From NCBI GenBank assembly GCA_052143535.1, contig JBKQSS010000038.1, positions 51,754-115,753 of the forward strand: a stretch of DNA of 64,000 nucleotides. Reading direction: 5' to 3'. The notes below the pieces were generated by a model, which saw only the letters and a program-made list of their open reading frames with translations, searched no databases and was not told the origin of the DNA. The position numbers and the translations under genes are program-made. The DNA is from JADGRA01 sp052143535 (GTDB lineage: Bacteria > Myxococcota > Myxococcia > Myxococcales > Myxococcaceae). Positions 17,200 to 25,325 of the stretch are shown here, piece after piece; position 1 is the stretch's first letter; each line of letters opens with the position of its first letter.

Positions 17200-18015
17200 A
17201 TGAGAGGCAAGGCGCAGGTTTCTCTCCAACGCGGTGGCAATACGCGCTCTGGCCGCGTGCGCGAGTTGATTGAGGAATCCATTGCCACCGGCCACTTCCC
17301 GCCAGGAATGCGGCTGGAAGAGACGATGCTGGCCGAGCGTTTCAAAGTCTCACGGACGCCCCTGCGCGAAGCCCTTTTTCAGCTGGCCTCGGTGGGCATC
17401 GTTGAAATGACACCGCATCGGGGTTCGGTCGTTGCCGAAGTGACGCCGCACCAGCTCTTCGAGATGTTCGAGGTGATGGGCGAGTTGGAGGGAATGTGCG
17501 GGCGGCTAGCGGCCAGGCGCATGTCGCCGGCCGAGCACGACCGCTTGCTCGAATCGCTCCGCGCCTGCGAGCGCGCAAGCCGGGCGATGGACCCGGACCG
17601 CTACTACTACGAGAACCAGCAGTTCCACCACCTCATCTACGCCGGCACCCACAACGCGTTTCTCGAACAGCAGGCGTCGGCACTCCATCGACGGCTGAGT
17701 CCTTACCGGCGCCTGCAGCTGCGGGTCCGTGACCGCGTACCGAAATCCTTCAGCGAGCACGAAGGCATCGTTTCCGCGCTCATCGCCGGCCAGCCCGAAC
17801 AGGCGGCTGGACTTCTGAGGGAGCACACCATCATTCAAGGACAGCGCTTCGCGGACCTCATCGCCTCGCTCGCCGGAATGCAGGACTCGGACGCCTGGAG
17901 ACGAGCCTTCACCAGCTCGGTGGCAGAGCGAAAGCTGGTGGTGGGCAAGAGACGAGCTGGACGGCGAGGGCGCAGTCCGGCCAGCAAGAGAATGCAGGCG
18001 AGGCAGCTCGGTTGA
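17200..18015 (+). CDS. GntR family (FadR/FCD) transcriptional regulator
   Basis: The 271-aa protein has an N-terminal winged helix-turn-helix (about residues 18-80; LEETMLAERFKVSRTPLREA is the recognition region) and a C-terminal FCD ligand domain (about 95-225). FCD metal-site residues are visible in NQQFHHLIYAGTHN, SEHEGIV and LREHTI. FCD members usually sense carboxylates. ATG 17200 gives a normal N-terminus. The last 30 or so residues (KRRAGRRGR and on) are a basic tail beyond the FCD fold; this part overlaps the convergent Cys-rich gene on the other strand. Palindromes TGTATACA in its own and the divergent promoter make it the likely regulator of both. Confidence 0.9.
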   Translation: MRGKAQVSLQRGGNTRSGRVRELIEESIATGHFPPGMRLEETMLAERFKVSRTPLREALFQLASVGIVEMTPHRGSVVAEVTPHQLFEMFEVMGELEGMCGRLAARRMSPAEHDRLLESLRACERASRAMDPDRYYYENQQFHHLIYAGTHNAFLEQQASALHRRLSPYRRLQLRVRDRVPKSFSEHEGIVSALIAGQPEQAAGLLREHTIIQGQRFADLIASLAGMQDSDAWRRAFTSSVAERKLVVGKRRAGRRGRSPASKRMQARQLG

Positions 18016-18437
18016 CTGGTGCCGGTGGAACAGGAGGAGGTCGCTGGAGCAGAGTCGCTGCAGGCCCCGCTGTCGAGACAATACGGCCCGAGCAGTTGGC
18101 TGCTGCAGTCGGTGTCACTCGAGCATTCGCGACAGGTGTCAGTGCTCGGGCCGGCCGACGTACAAATGGGCGTGGTCGCGGAGCAAAGGGCGTTGCTGGT
18201 GCACTGCACGCAGTAGCCGAAACGGGCATTCGGCTCGCTGGTCTCGCAGATTGGCGTCGCCCCGTTGCATCCCATCGGCTGGCCATCGTCGCTGGAGGTG
18301 CACGGACGGCAGTAGGTCAGTGTTCCGCTGCAGACGGGAGGCCCCGACGTACTGGCGCTGACACCGAACGACGACACGAGAAGGGCGAGGCCGCTCGCTC
18401 GCGTCCAACTGCCTGCATGAAAGTGCCGGCGGCCCAT
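17835..18437 (-). CDS. Cys-rich secreted protein with MYXO-CTERM-like tail
   Basis: This 200-aa protein has a signal peptide (ASGLALLVSSFGVSAS) and about twenty Cys in CxxC and C-x(4-8)-C patterns (YCRPCTS, YCVQCTSNALC, CRECSSDTDC), like myxobacterial Cys-rich repeat proteins. Near residue 135 a Cys-Ser motif, a short hydrophobic stretch (CLACILLLAGL) and RPRRPAR resemble the MYXO-CTERM surface-sorting tail. Such tails normally end at the Arg cluster, but here 37 further residues are encoded, all antisense to the gntR FCD domain (overlap 17835-18015, 181 bp). The protein body is credible; the extra tail may result from loss of a stop codon. Its function is unknown. Confidence 0.72.
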   Translation of the reverse strand: MGRRHFHAGSWTRASGLALLVSSFGVSASTSGPPVCSGTLTYCRPCTSSDDGQPMGCNGATPICETSEPNARFGYCVQCTSNALCSATTPICTSAGPSTDTCRECSSDTDCSSQLLGPYCLDSGACSDSAPATSSCSTGTSQPSCLACILLLAGLRPRRPARLLPTTSFRSATELVKARLQASESCIPASEAMRSAKRCP

Positions 18438-18500
18438 TCCTGTCGCTTCTAGCTCCGACTGGTCGGCAACTCAGTGCCCGTGGTGTGGTGACGGTCCAAC

Positions 18501-21239
18501 ATGCGACGCCGAGTCTACGTCATCGTCGGTGAATTCAGCGCCAACCCGCGCTACCTCCGCCCGGAGCAGCGGTCGGCGCCTTGGCTTGCCGAGCCTGCCC
18601 CCGAGCCTTCAGAAGAAGAGCTGGTGCGGCTCTTCTTCCGCTACCCCAACCGCTCCGACGACGGCCGCGCCAAGCCGGAGGACTGGGAGCGAGACTTCGG
18701 TCTTCCTACCCCGGTGGGCCTGGTGGACCTCCTCGCCTCGTCCGCGCACCGCGCGCTCTCTACCCTGCACGCCCTGCTTGGAGAGAAGCAGTACCCAAGG
18801 ACTTGCGAGCGCGTCACCGACCTCATCGTCACCTCCATGCCCGGGCTCGACCCCAATGAGCGGATGAACATTGGCCTCGTGCCCCAGCTGCTTCAGGCGC
18901 AGCTCAGGCTCTCGCGCCGGGCCAGCTGCCAATTCGTGGTGGGCACCAGCGACAGCGGGGCCTGGGCTTTTGCCCAAGCGGTCCGCGCCGCACGTACCTC
19001 GGAGCGCCCGGCGACGGTGCTGGTGGTGGCCGGGCAAGTCATGCCAGCCGGCTATGCCTCGCAGTACCAAATTCGCACCGTCCTAGGAGAGGAAGACCAG
19101 GCTCGAGGGCTGGACATGCTGGTGGTGGGCGATTTGCTGATGGACTCCATGCGCCGCACCCAAGGACGGAGCCGCGCCGAGGTGGAGGAATTCCTGGCCC
19201 GCGTCTCGGAGAGGAAATTCGCCGGGGCCCAGGCCTACCCGGCCGCCATGCAATCGGGTCGCACCGCCCGGCGAAGCGCGCGCCGTACCCCTTATTTCGA
19301 TGGGGCGGACATCGCCACACCCTGCTGCGGCGCGGCCGCCACCATCCTGACCTCGGACGAGGAACTGGTGTCCCAGGTGTCGCGGGCCAGACTGTCGCGC
19401 CACGCCCGCCCTCCGGTGGTGGAGGCGTTGGGGGTGGGTGAGGGGTCGAGCAACGCGAGCTTTTTGCGCCGTCAGGCGCCACTGGTTTTCGGTACGGCGG
19501 TGCGCGAGGCCTTCGTCGCCACCGCCGACGACGCCCGGGTGCCGCTCAACGCTTTGCCGTCCTGCTCCTTTGCCGTGGTCCATGACGCCTTTCCGAGCAT
19601 CGAGCTGGCTTTCCTCCTCTCCTTGGGTTTCAGCTGGGAGCAGGCAGCGGACCGCATTTGCGATGGATGGTCCAACCCCTACGGGGGCCTGTTGACGTTT
19701 GGCCATGCGCTTGGCGCATCGGGCCTGGTGCAAGTCAACAAGACGCACCACATTTTCTCCGGGGACCGCCGCTACCTGCGGCCGACGGATGGCGCCGGGG
19801 AGCTTCCGAGCCCGGCCGGCCTGGGCGACATGGCCTTCACCACCTCGGTGGGCGGCCCGCTCTCCCACGTTGTGGGGGCGCTCTTTCGGGCGGGGCGCCA
19901 GGCCGCGGACACGCGGCTGGAGGAGCAGGCAGAGCCCTCGCTGGCCGGCGTGCGGTTCACCGAGCAGCGGGCTGTCCTCAGGAAGGCCTTGCCGGTGCAG
20001 CTGCAGGCCTTGGCGGCCAGGGGCGACCCGGCCGCCCTTGTCGAGGGCGTCACCTACGTCTCGGTGCGCAGCTGCCTGCGAGCGCTCGCGCCAGCCGACG
20101 TCTCGGCCATGGAATTCGACGGACTCGAGTACTTGGTGCGTCCCGAGCGGCTGGAGGACATTCGCTACCGGCTTCGGGAGCTCGTCTCGCTGGTGGTGCG
20201 TGAGTCGGAGCGCCTGGCGTCGCTGTTTGACGTCTTCCGCGTTCTGACCGACGAGGTGCGCGCCATGGCCTCGGAGTGGAGGCGGACGGGCGTCTTCGTG
20301 GCCGAGCTGGAGGCCCTTCCCGAGCAGCGCTTGGCCGACCAGCTCAAGGAGTGCCTGCGCGTCCCGCTGGCGGTGACGTGCGAGCTGGAGCACAGCGAGG
20401 CGGTGCGACGGGTCCACTTCCTCCCGCTCGACGGCCTCCGGTACGAGGACCTGGCCAGCGTGGACGTGCTCCTGGAACGGGGCGGGACTTGGGTGCCCGC
20501 CCCGCCGGAGTCGAGCGCACTGTTGCTTCCCTGGTGGGACCATCGCGCACGCCGAAGCAAAGCGCCCGGGCCGCAGGACGGGCCAAGCGGCATGCCCCGG
20601 TTGCTCGCCGGCGGGGCCCCTCAGTCTGGCCGGGACCTCACCCTTCTGCGCGCCTGGACGGCACTCGACCCAAGTCCCGCCGTCCTCGAGCAGCTGGCCG
20701 AGGGCCCGCCCCGGCCGTCGGTGCCAGTGGTGGCGTACCTCGGCCTGGCGGTCGCGCCGCCGGGCGCCAATGCCGCCACCGGTGCGGCGCAGGAGGTCCT
20801 GGCCCGGGCGGCGCTTCAGGCACGCGCCTGGATTGGCCTTAGCCACACCAGCGTCGTGCAAATGGGGGCGTACCTCCTGGCCGCCTGCTTCGACGGAGAT
20901 GGAGACCAGCCCGGGTGGGCCGCCGTCCGCACCGTCCGCTTCGCCCGCGAGGTGGCCTACGCCGCCCGCGACGCAGGCATCCGCGTCTGCGCCGCCGTCG
21001 TCGCCGGCCGGGGCGTCTCCTACCGGGACCTCCGGGGTGAGCTGGCGCTGGCCTCACCCGCGCTGGCCCGTGCCGTGGAGCTCGTGACGCTGGGCGGCGC
21101 TGAGCGGGCCGGGGTGCGTCTGGCCGTGGAGTTGGCCCCCACCGAGGCACAGCGCGTCGCCGGCGAGCTCGCGCGCTGGCGGCCGGTGGAGGACGTCGGG
21201 GCCGCGCACGTCTTTGAGCTCGCCGCCGAAGCCCGGTAG
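18501..21239 (+). CDS. thiolase-like protein with degenerate cyclase-like C-terminus
   Basis: The 912-aa protein has an N-terminal thiolase fold (about residues 1-450). Its motifs are nearest the SCP2-type: HDAFPSIELAF (361 onward, cf. HDCF) and NPYGGLLTFGHALGASG (392-408) with the catalytic His 402. The nucleophile position, CASG in thiolases, reads SDSG here (150-153), so the Cys is replaced by Ser, and no second catalytic Cys follows the GH motif. Classical thiolysis is therefore unlikely. Residues 480-730 are unassigned. Residues about 739-905 (VVAYLGLAVAPPG, MGAYLLAACFDGDGD, AGIRVCAAVVAGRGVSYRDL, LALASPALARAVELV) follow the strand order of class III nucleotide cyclase domains without clear metal-binding Asp residues. 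etfB and etfA lie downstream on the same strand. Identity of both domains is inferred by eye. Confidence 0.75.
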   Translation: MRRRVYVIVGEFSANPRYLRPEQRSAPWLAEPAPEPSEEELVRLFFRYPNRSDDGRAKPEDWERDFGLPTPVGLVDLLASSAHRALSTLHALLGEKQYPRTCERVTDLIVTSMPGLDPNERMNIGLVPQLLQAQLRLSRRASCQFVVGTSDSGAWAFAQAVRAARTSERPATVLVVAGQVMPAGYASQYQIRTVLGEEDQARGLDMLVVGDLLMDSMRRTQGRSRAEVEEFLARVSERKFAGAQAYPAAMQSGRTARRSARRTPYFDGADIATPCCGAAATILTSDEELVSQVSRARLSRHARPPVVEALGVGEGSSNASFLRRQAPLVFGTAVREAFVATADDARVPLNALPSCSFAVVHDAFPSIELAFLLSLGFSWEQAADRICDGWSNPYGGLLTFGHALGASGLVQVNKTHHIFSGDRRYLRPTDGAGELPSPAGLGDMAFTTSVGGPLSHVVGALFRAGRQAADTRLEEQAEPSLAGVRFTEQRAVLRKALPVQLQALAARGDPAALVEGVTYVSVRSCLRALAPADVSAMEFDGLEYLVRPERLEDIRYRLRELVSLVVRESERLASLFDVFRVLTDEVRAMASEWRRTGVFVAELEALPEQRLADQLKECLRVPLAVTCELEHSEAVRRVHFLPLDGLRYEDLASVDVLLERGGTWVPAPPESSALLLPWWDHRARRSKAPGPQDGPSGMPRLLAGGAPQSGRDLTLLRAWTALDPSPAVLEQLAEGPPRPSVPVVAYLGLAVAPPGANAATGAAQEVLARAALQARAWIGLSHTSVVQMGAYLLAACFDGDGDQPGWAAVRTVRFAREVAYAARDAGIRVCAAVVAGRGVSYRDLRGELALASPALARAVELVTLGGAERAGVRLAVELAPTEAQRVAGELARWRPVEDVGAAHVFELAAEAR

Positions 21240-21264
21240 GGCCCGCCTCGTGCTTTTCAGAAAC

Positions 21265-21299
21265 GGTTGATTCGGTCGGGGTTGACGCGTAAATCAACC
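21265..21299 (+). promoter_or_regulatory. inverted repeat overlapping a putative etf promoter
   Basis: GGTTGATT (21265-21272) and AATCAACC (21292-21299) are a perfect 8-bp inverted repeat with a 19-base spacer, 46 bases before etfB. TTGATT (21267-21272) and TAAATC (21290-21295), 17 bases apart, could be a weak -35/-10 pair that the two arms cover. This looks like an operator for a dimeric repressor; no regulator gene is adjacent. Confidence 0.45.
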
Positions 21300-21345
21300 T
21301 GCGACTGCTGCGCAGCGCGTCACACCACTCGAGGAAGCCAAGCTC

Positions 21346-22143
21346 ATGAAAATCCTCGTCACCGCGAAGCGGGTGGAAGACCCCGAATCCAAAATCAAAG
21401 TCAAAGGCGACGGCTCGGGCATTGTGCAGGAGGGGCTCAAGTACAAGATGAACCCCTTTGACGAGATTGCCGTGGAGGAGGGCCTCCGACTCACCGCCAA
21501 GCATGGGGGGGAGGTGGTGGTGGTCTCCATCGGCCCGAAGGACGTCCAGGAGCAGCTGCGTCACGCCCTGGCGATGGGAGCTGCGCGAGCGGTGTGGGTG
21601 AACCACTCGGGCCCGCTCGACCCGATGGGCGCTGCCGGGCTTCTGCAGAAGGTGGTCGAGAAGGAGAAGCCTGACCTCTGCATTCTCGGCAAGCAGTCCA
21701 TCGACGATGACCAGGGCCAGACCGGGCAGTACCTCGCCGAGTGGCTCGGCTGGAGTCAGGGCACGTTTGCCTCAAAGCTCGACTCGCTGGAGAGCGAAGC
21801 GGAGAAGGCCAAAGCGCCGGCCCTTCAGCTGTCCGCCGACGGCAAGAGTCTGCAGGTGGTGCGGGAAGTCGACAGTGGGCTGGCGACGGTTGCCTGCAGC
21901 CTGCCGGCTGTCGTCACCACCGACTTGCGGCTCAACCAGCCGCGCTATGCCTCGCTGCCGGGCATCATGAAGGCCAAGAATAAGCCCGTCGAGGAGCTCA
22001 CTCCGGCCGGCCTGGGCGTGGACGTTGCTCCGACGGTGGAGGTGCTGCGGCTGAGCGCTCCTCCGCCGCGCAAGGCGGGCGTCAAGGTGGGGGACGTCCA
22101 GGAGCTTTTCCAGAAGCTCAAGAACGAAGCCAAAGTTCTCTAA
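21346..22143 (+). CDS. etfB: electron transfer flavoprotein subunit beta
   Basis: EtfB with EtfA carries electrons from acyl-CoA and related dehydrogenases to ETF:quinone oxidoreductase. The 265-aa protein starts MKILVTAKRVEDPESKIKV and contains NPFDEIAVEEGLRL, LGKQSIDDDQGQTGQYLAEW (the nucleotide-binding signature of the family) and VVTTDLRLNQPRYASLPGIMKAK. ATG 21346 is preceded by GAGGAAG. etfA follows 24 bases downstream, so the two form one transcript. Confidence 0.96.
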   Translation: MKILVTAKRVEDPESKIKVKGDGSGIVQEGLKYKMNPFDEIAVEEGLRLTAKHGGEVVVVSIGPKDVQEQLRHALAMGAARAVWVNHSGPLDPMGAAGLLQKVVEKEKPDLCILGKQSIDDDQGQTGQYLAEWLGWSQGTFASKLDSLESEAEKAKAPALQLSADGKSLQVVREVDSGLATVACSLPAVVTTDLRLNQPRYASLPGIMKAKNKPVEELTPAGLGVDVAPTVEVLRLSAPPPRKAGVKVGDVQELFQKLKNEAKVL

Positions 22144-22167
22144 AATCCTCCGAGGAGCCAAAGCGCT

Positions 22168-23136
22168 ATGTCAGTCGTCCTCATCATCGCAGAGCGTCAG
22201 CCAGACGGGCAGCTGCGCAAGGCCACGCTTCACGCCGTGGCCGCGGGCGCGGACCTGGCCGCCAAGGCCGGCGCCGAGCTTCACCTGGCCGTTCTCGCCG
22301 ACGACCCAGCGCCGTTGGCCGAGCGGCTGCGGGACGTCGGAGCAAAAGTCGTCCACACCCTCACAGCGCCAGTCTTCGCCCACTACTTGGCCGAGACGTA
22401 CGCCCCGGCGCTGGCAGAGCTGGCGAAGAGCGTCGGCGCGGGCTTCGTCGGCGCTGCGGCTACCGCTCAAGGCCGTGACCTCGTGCCCCGCCTCGCCGCC
22501 CGCCTCCACGCCGCCATGGCCTCGGACGTGGTGGCCTTCTCCGGCTCCGCAGCGGAGATTGTCTTCACCCGGCCGATGTGGGCCGGCGCCGTCATCGCCG
22601 ACGTCAAGCTCAAGACGCCCCTCAAGGCCTTCACCATCAGGGCCACCGAGTTCCCAGCAGCCACGCTGGGCCAGGCGCCAGCCGAGGTGAAAGCATTCCC
22701 GGTACCGACCACGGCCAACAGTCCCACCCGCTTTGTGGACTTCAAGGAAGTGAAGAGCGCTCGGCCCGAGCTGACCGAGGCCCGCATCGTCGTCTCCGGC
22801 GGGCGTGGGACGAAGGGAGACTTCAAGGAAGTCGAGGCGCTGGCCGATGAGCTCGGCGCCGCAGTCGGTGCGTCGCGCGCCGCCTGCGACGCAGGCTGGG
22901 TCCCCAACGACTGGCAGGTGGGGCAGACGGGGAAAGTGGTGGCTCCCCAGCTGTACATCGCTGCAGGCATTTCCGGCGCCATTCAGCACCTGGCCGGGAT
23001 GAAGGGCAGCAAAGTCATCGTCGCCATCAACAAGGACCCGGAGGCGCCCATCTTCCAGGTGGCCGACTACGGCATTGTGGGAGACCTCTTCAAGGTCATT
23101 CCCGAGCTGCGCGCGGCGATTCACGGGGGCAAGTAG
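22168..23136 (+). CDS. etfA: electron transfer flavoprotein subunit alpha
   Basis: EtfA provides the FAD site of the ETF heterodimer. The C-terminal FAD domain shows VVSGGRGTKGDFKEVEALAD, VGQTGKVVAPQLYIAAGISG, IQHLAGMKGSKVIVAINKD and ADYGIVGDLF, all canonical. The 322-aa length is usual. ATG is preceded by GAGGAG. It lies directly after etfB, with the thiolase-like gene upstream and an MBL hydrolase 11 bases downstream. Confidence 0.96.
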   Translation: MSVVLIIAERQPDGQLRKATLHAVAAGADLAAKAGAELHLAVLADDPAPLAERLRDVGAKVVHTLTAPVFAHYLAETYAPALAELAKSVGAGFVGAAATAQGRDLVPRLAARLHAAMASDVVAFSGSAAEIVFTRPMWAGAVIADVKLKTPLKAFTIRATEFPAATLGQAPAEVKAFPVPTTANSPTRFVDFKEVKSARPELTEARIVVSGGRGTKGDFKEVEALADELGAAVGASRAACDAGWVPNDWQVGQTGKVVAPQLYIAAGISGAIQHLAGMKGSKVIVAINKDPEAPIFQVADYGIVGDLFKVIPELRAAIHGGK

Positions 23137-23147
23137 CGAGGCCCCCG

Positions 23148-24152
23148 ATGAGCGGCCTCTCCCCAAGCGACGCCCGAATGGCTGCCTTGGGCATCAGCCG
23201 CATCGCGCTTCCGGTGCCTTTCGCCGACGCCGGTGGCCCAGTCAACGTCTACGCGCTCGAGGACGAAGGGGGTTGGGCGCTCTTCGACTGCGGCATTGGC
23301 ACTGAGGAAGGTGAGGCCGCCCTGCGGTCGGGCGCCGCCGAGCGCGCCATCGACTTGCGCCGCTGCACGCGTCTTTTTGTCAGCCACGGGCATGTTGACC
23401 ACTACGGGCTGGCACAAACCCTCTCCGAGGAGAGTGGAGCGCGCGTTTACATCCACCCGGCCGACGCAGCCAAGGCCGTCGGGCCGGACACCTGGGACGC
23501 CCGTGCCCACCTGTACCGCGCCTTCCTCTTGCGCTCCGGCGTCCCCGCGATGCAGCTTGACCGGCTTTCGGCGATGGGCCGCTTTTCGGGCAAGTACAGC
23601 CGGCGCATTGCGGTCGAGCGCGCGCTGCCTTTGGCCGCAGGAGAGCGCGTCCGTTTCGCCCACTTCGAGGCGGAGGTGCTTCACTTGCCCGGGCACACCC
23701 CGGGGCTGGTCTGTCTCTATGACGCGGAGCACCGCCTCCTCTTCGCCGACGACCACATTCTAGCCCGCACCTCTCCCAACCCATTTCTCGAGATTTTGAA
23801 CGACGGGCGCACGACCCGGGCCCTCGTCCATTATTTCGCCTCCATCCGGCGCGTCATGGCGCTGGAGGTGGACACCGTCCTCCCTGGGCACGGAGCACCC
23901 TTCCAGGACGTCCGGGCGCTGCTCGAGCGGCTCTTCGGCTTCTACGCGCGACGCCAGGAGAAGCTGTTGTCGGCGCTGGCGGCTGGCGCCGACACCACCT
24001 TCGCCCTGACGCAGGCTCTCTTCGGCGCGCACGACGGCCCCCGGCTTTACCTCACCGTCTCCGAGGTGGTGGGAAATTTGGAAGTGATGGAGGACGAGGG
24101 CCGCGTCAAAAGAGGTGAGGCTGGCGGGCTGGAGCGCTGGGCGCGGGCCTAA
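23148..24152 (+). CDS. metallo-beta-lactamase fold hydrolase
   Basis: This 334-aa cytoplasmic MBL-fold protein carries the metal motif VSHGHVDHYGL, then LPGHTPGLV, LFADDHIL and LPGHGAPF, which supply the remaining His and Asp ligands. After the MBL domain (to about residue 240) there is a helical C-terminal part (LLERLFGFYARRQEKLLSAL) similar to the BLACT/winged-helix tail of LACTB2-like and thioesterase-type members. Spacing of 11 bases from etfA, with GAGG before the ATG, suggests cotranscription with etfBA. A thioesterase or glyoxalase-like role in acyl-CoA metabolism is possible but unproven. Confidence 0.85.
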   Translation: MSGLSPSDARMAALGISRIALPVPFADAGGPVNVYALEDEGGWALFDCGIGTEEGEAALRSGAAERAIDLRRCTRLFVSHGHVDHYGLAQTLSEESGARVYIHPADAAKAVGPDTWDARAHLYRAFLLRSGVPAMQLDRLSAMGRFSGKYSRRIAVERALPLAAGERVRFAHFEAEVLHLPGHTPGLVCLYDAEHRLLFADDHILARTSPNPFLEILNDGRTTRALVHYFASIRRVMALEVDTVLPGHGAPFQDVRALLERLFGFYARRQEKLLSALAAGADTTFALTQALFGAHDGPRLYLTVSEVVGNLEVMEDEGRVKRGEAGGLERWARA

Positions 24153-24236
24153 GCGCCGCGGGCGGGCCCCTGGGGGGTGCAACCCGAGCCACCCCCTTGC
24201 AGGCGCTCTGCGTCCTGGGGGAGAACGCGCCGCCCG

Positions 24237-25325
24237 ATGACGCACGCGCCTGCCACCCTTCGCTTTCGCTGGCACTCGCTCGACGGCGCCTTCGTCCTGT
24301 TGCTGGCGCTGGTACCGGCCGCTCTCGTCTCGGGCTGGCGACAGGGCGGGGCGGCCACCTTCTGCCTCTCGGCCTTGGCCATCGTCCCCCTGGCCCATTG
24401 GATGGGGGCCACCACCGAGGCCATTGCCGAGCGAGTGGGAGCGGGGCTGGGCGGGCTGTTAAATGCCACGTTCGGCAACGCCGCGGAACTCATCATTGCC
24501 CTGGTGGCGCTGCGGGCCGGCCAAACGGCGGTGGTGAAGGCGTCCATCACCGGGAGTGTCATCTGCAACCTGTTGCTGGTGCTCGGCGGCGCCGTCTTCG
24601 CCGGGGGGCTGCGCCGGCAGCGCCAAGTCTTCAACGCCACGGCGGTGCTGTCCAGCGTGGCCCTCATGTACCTGGCCGTCACCGGCCTGGTCATCCCCAA
24701 CCTCTTTCACCTGGCGCTCGGCGCGCCGGCTGCGCCACTGATGCGGCCGCTCTCGCTCGCCGTGTCGGTGGTGCTCCTGCTCCTCTACGGCCTGTCGCTG
24801 CTTTTTTCCCTCAAGACGCATGCCCGCCTCTTCGGGGCAGAGAAGGAAAGCGAAAGCGCGCCGCGCTGGAGCTTGCGCCAGGCGGTGGGGCTACTCGCGG
24901 CTGCCACCCTTGGCACGGTGGTGGTGGCGGAGGGCTTGGTGCGGGCCTTGGAGCCGGCCACGGCTTCCTGGGGCCTCACCCCGACCTTCGTGGGGGTGGT
25001 GGTCATCGCCGTGGTGGCCAATGCGGCCGAGCACTCCACCGCGGTGCTGATGGCGTTGCGTGACAAGGCCGAAGTCGCGTTCTCCATCTGTCTCGAATCG
25101 AGCAAGCAGATTGCGCTCCTCGTCGCGCCCCTCTTGGTGCTCGTGTCCGGTCCTCTCGGGCACCCGCTGACGCTCGAGTTTTCTCAGCTGGAGGTGCTGG
25201 CCCTGGCCATCTCGGTGGGGGCCACCACCATCATTGCACTCGACGGCGAATCCAACTGGCTCGAGGGGGCGATGCTGCTCGGCGTCTACGCGCTGTTGGC
25301 GATTGTCTTCTTTTTCATCCCGTGA
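24237..25325 (+). CDS. calcium/proton (cation) exchanger, CaxA-like
   Basis: This 362-aa inner-membrane antiporter has about eleven helices. Two inverted repeats carry the CaCA-family motifs: GGLLNATFGNAAELIIALVALRAG in the first half and VVANAAEHSTAVLMALRDK followed by LESSKQIALLVAPLLV in the second. The Glu in NAAE of each repeat is the expected ion ligand. ATG 24237 gives a normal length; the frame is open to 24177. The last bases overlap the GTG of the DMT gene (GTGA). Ca2+ is the likely substrate, but other divalent cations cannot be excluded. Confidence 0.9.
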   Translation: MTHAPATLRFRWHSLDGAFVLLLALVPAALVSGWRQGGAATFCLSALAIVPLAHWMGATTEAIAERVGAGLGGLLNATFGNAAELIIALVALRAGQTAVVKASITGSVICNLLLVLGGAVFAGGLRRQRQVFNATAVLSSVALMYLAVTGLVIPNLFHLALGAPAAPLMRPLSLAVSVVLLLLYGLSLLFSLKTHARLFGAEKESESAPRWSLRQAVGLLAAATLGTVVVAEGLVRALEPATASWGLTPTFVGVVVIAVVANAAEHSTAVLMALRDKAEVAFSICLESSKQIALLVAPLLVLVSGPLGHPLTLEFSQLEVLALAISVGATTIIALDGESNWLEGAMLLGVYALLAIVFFFIP

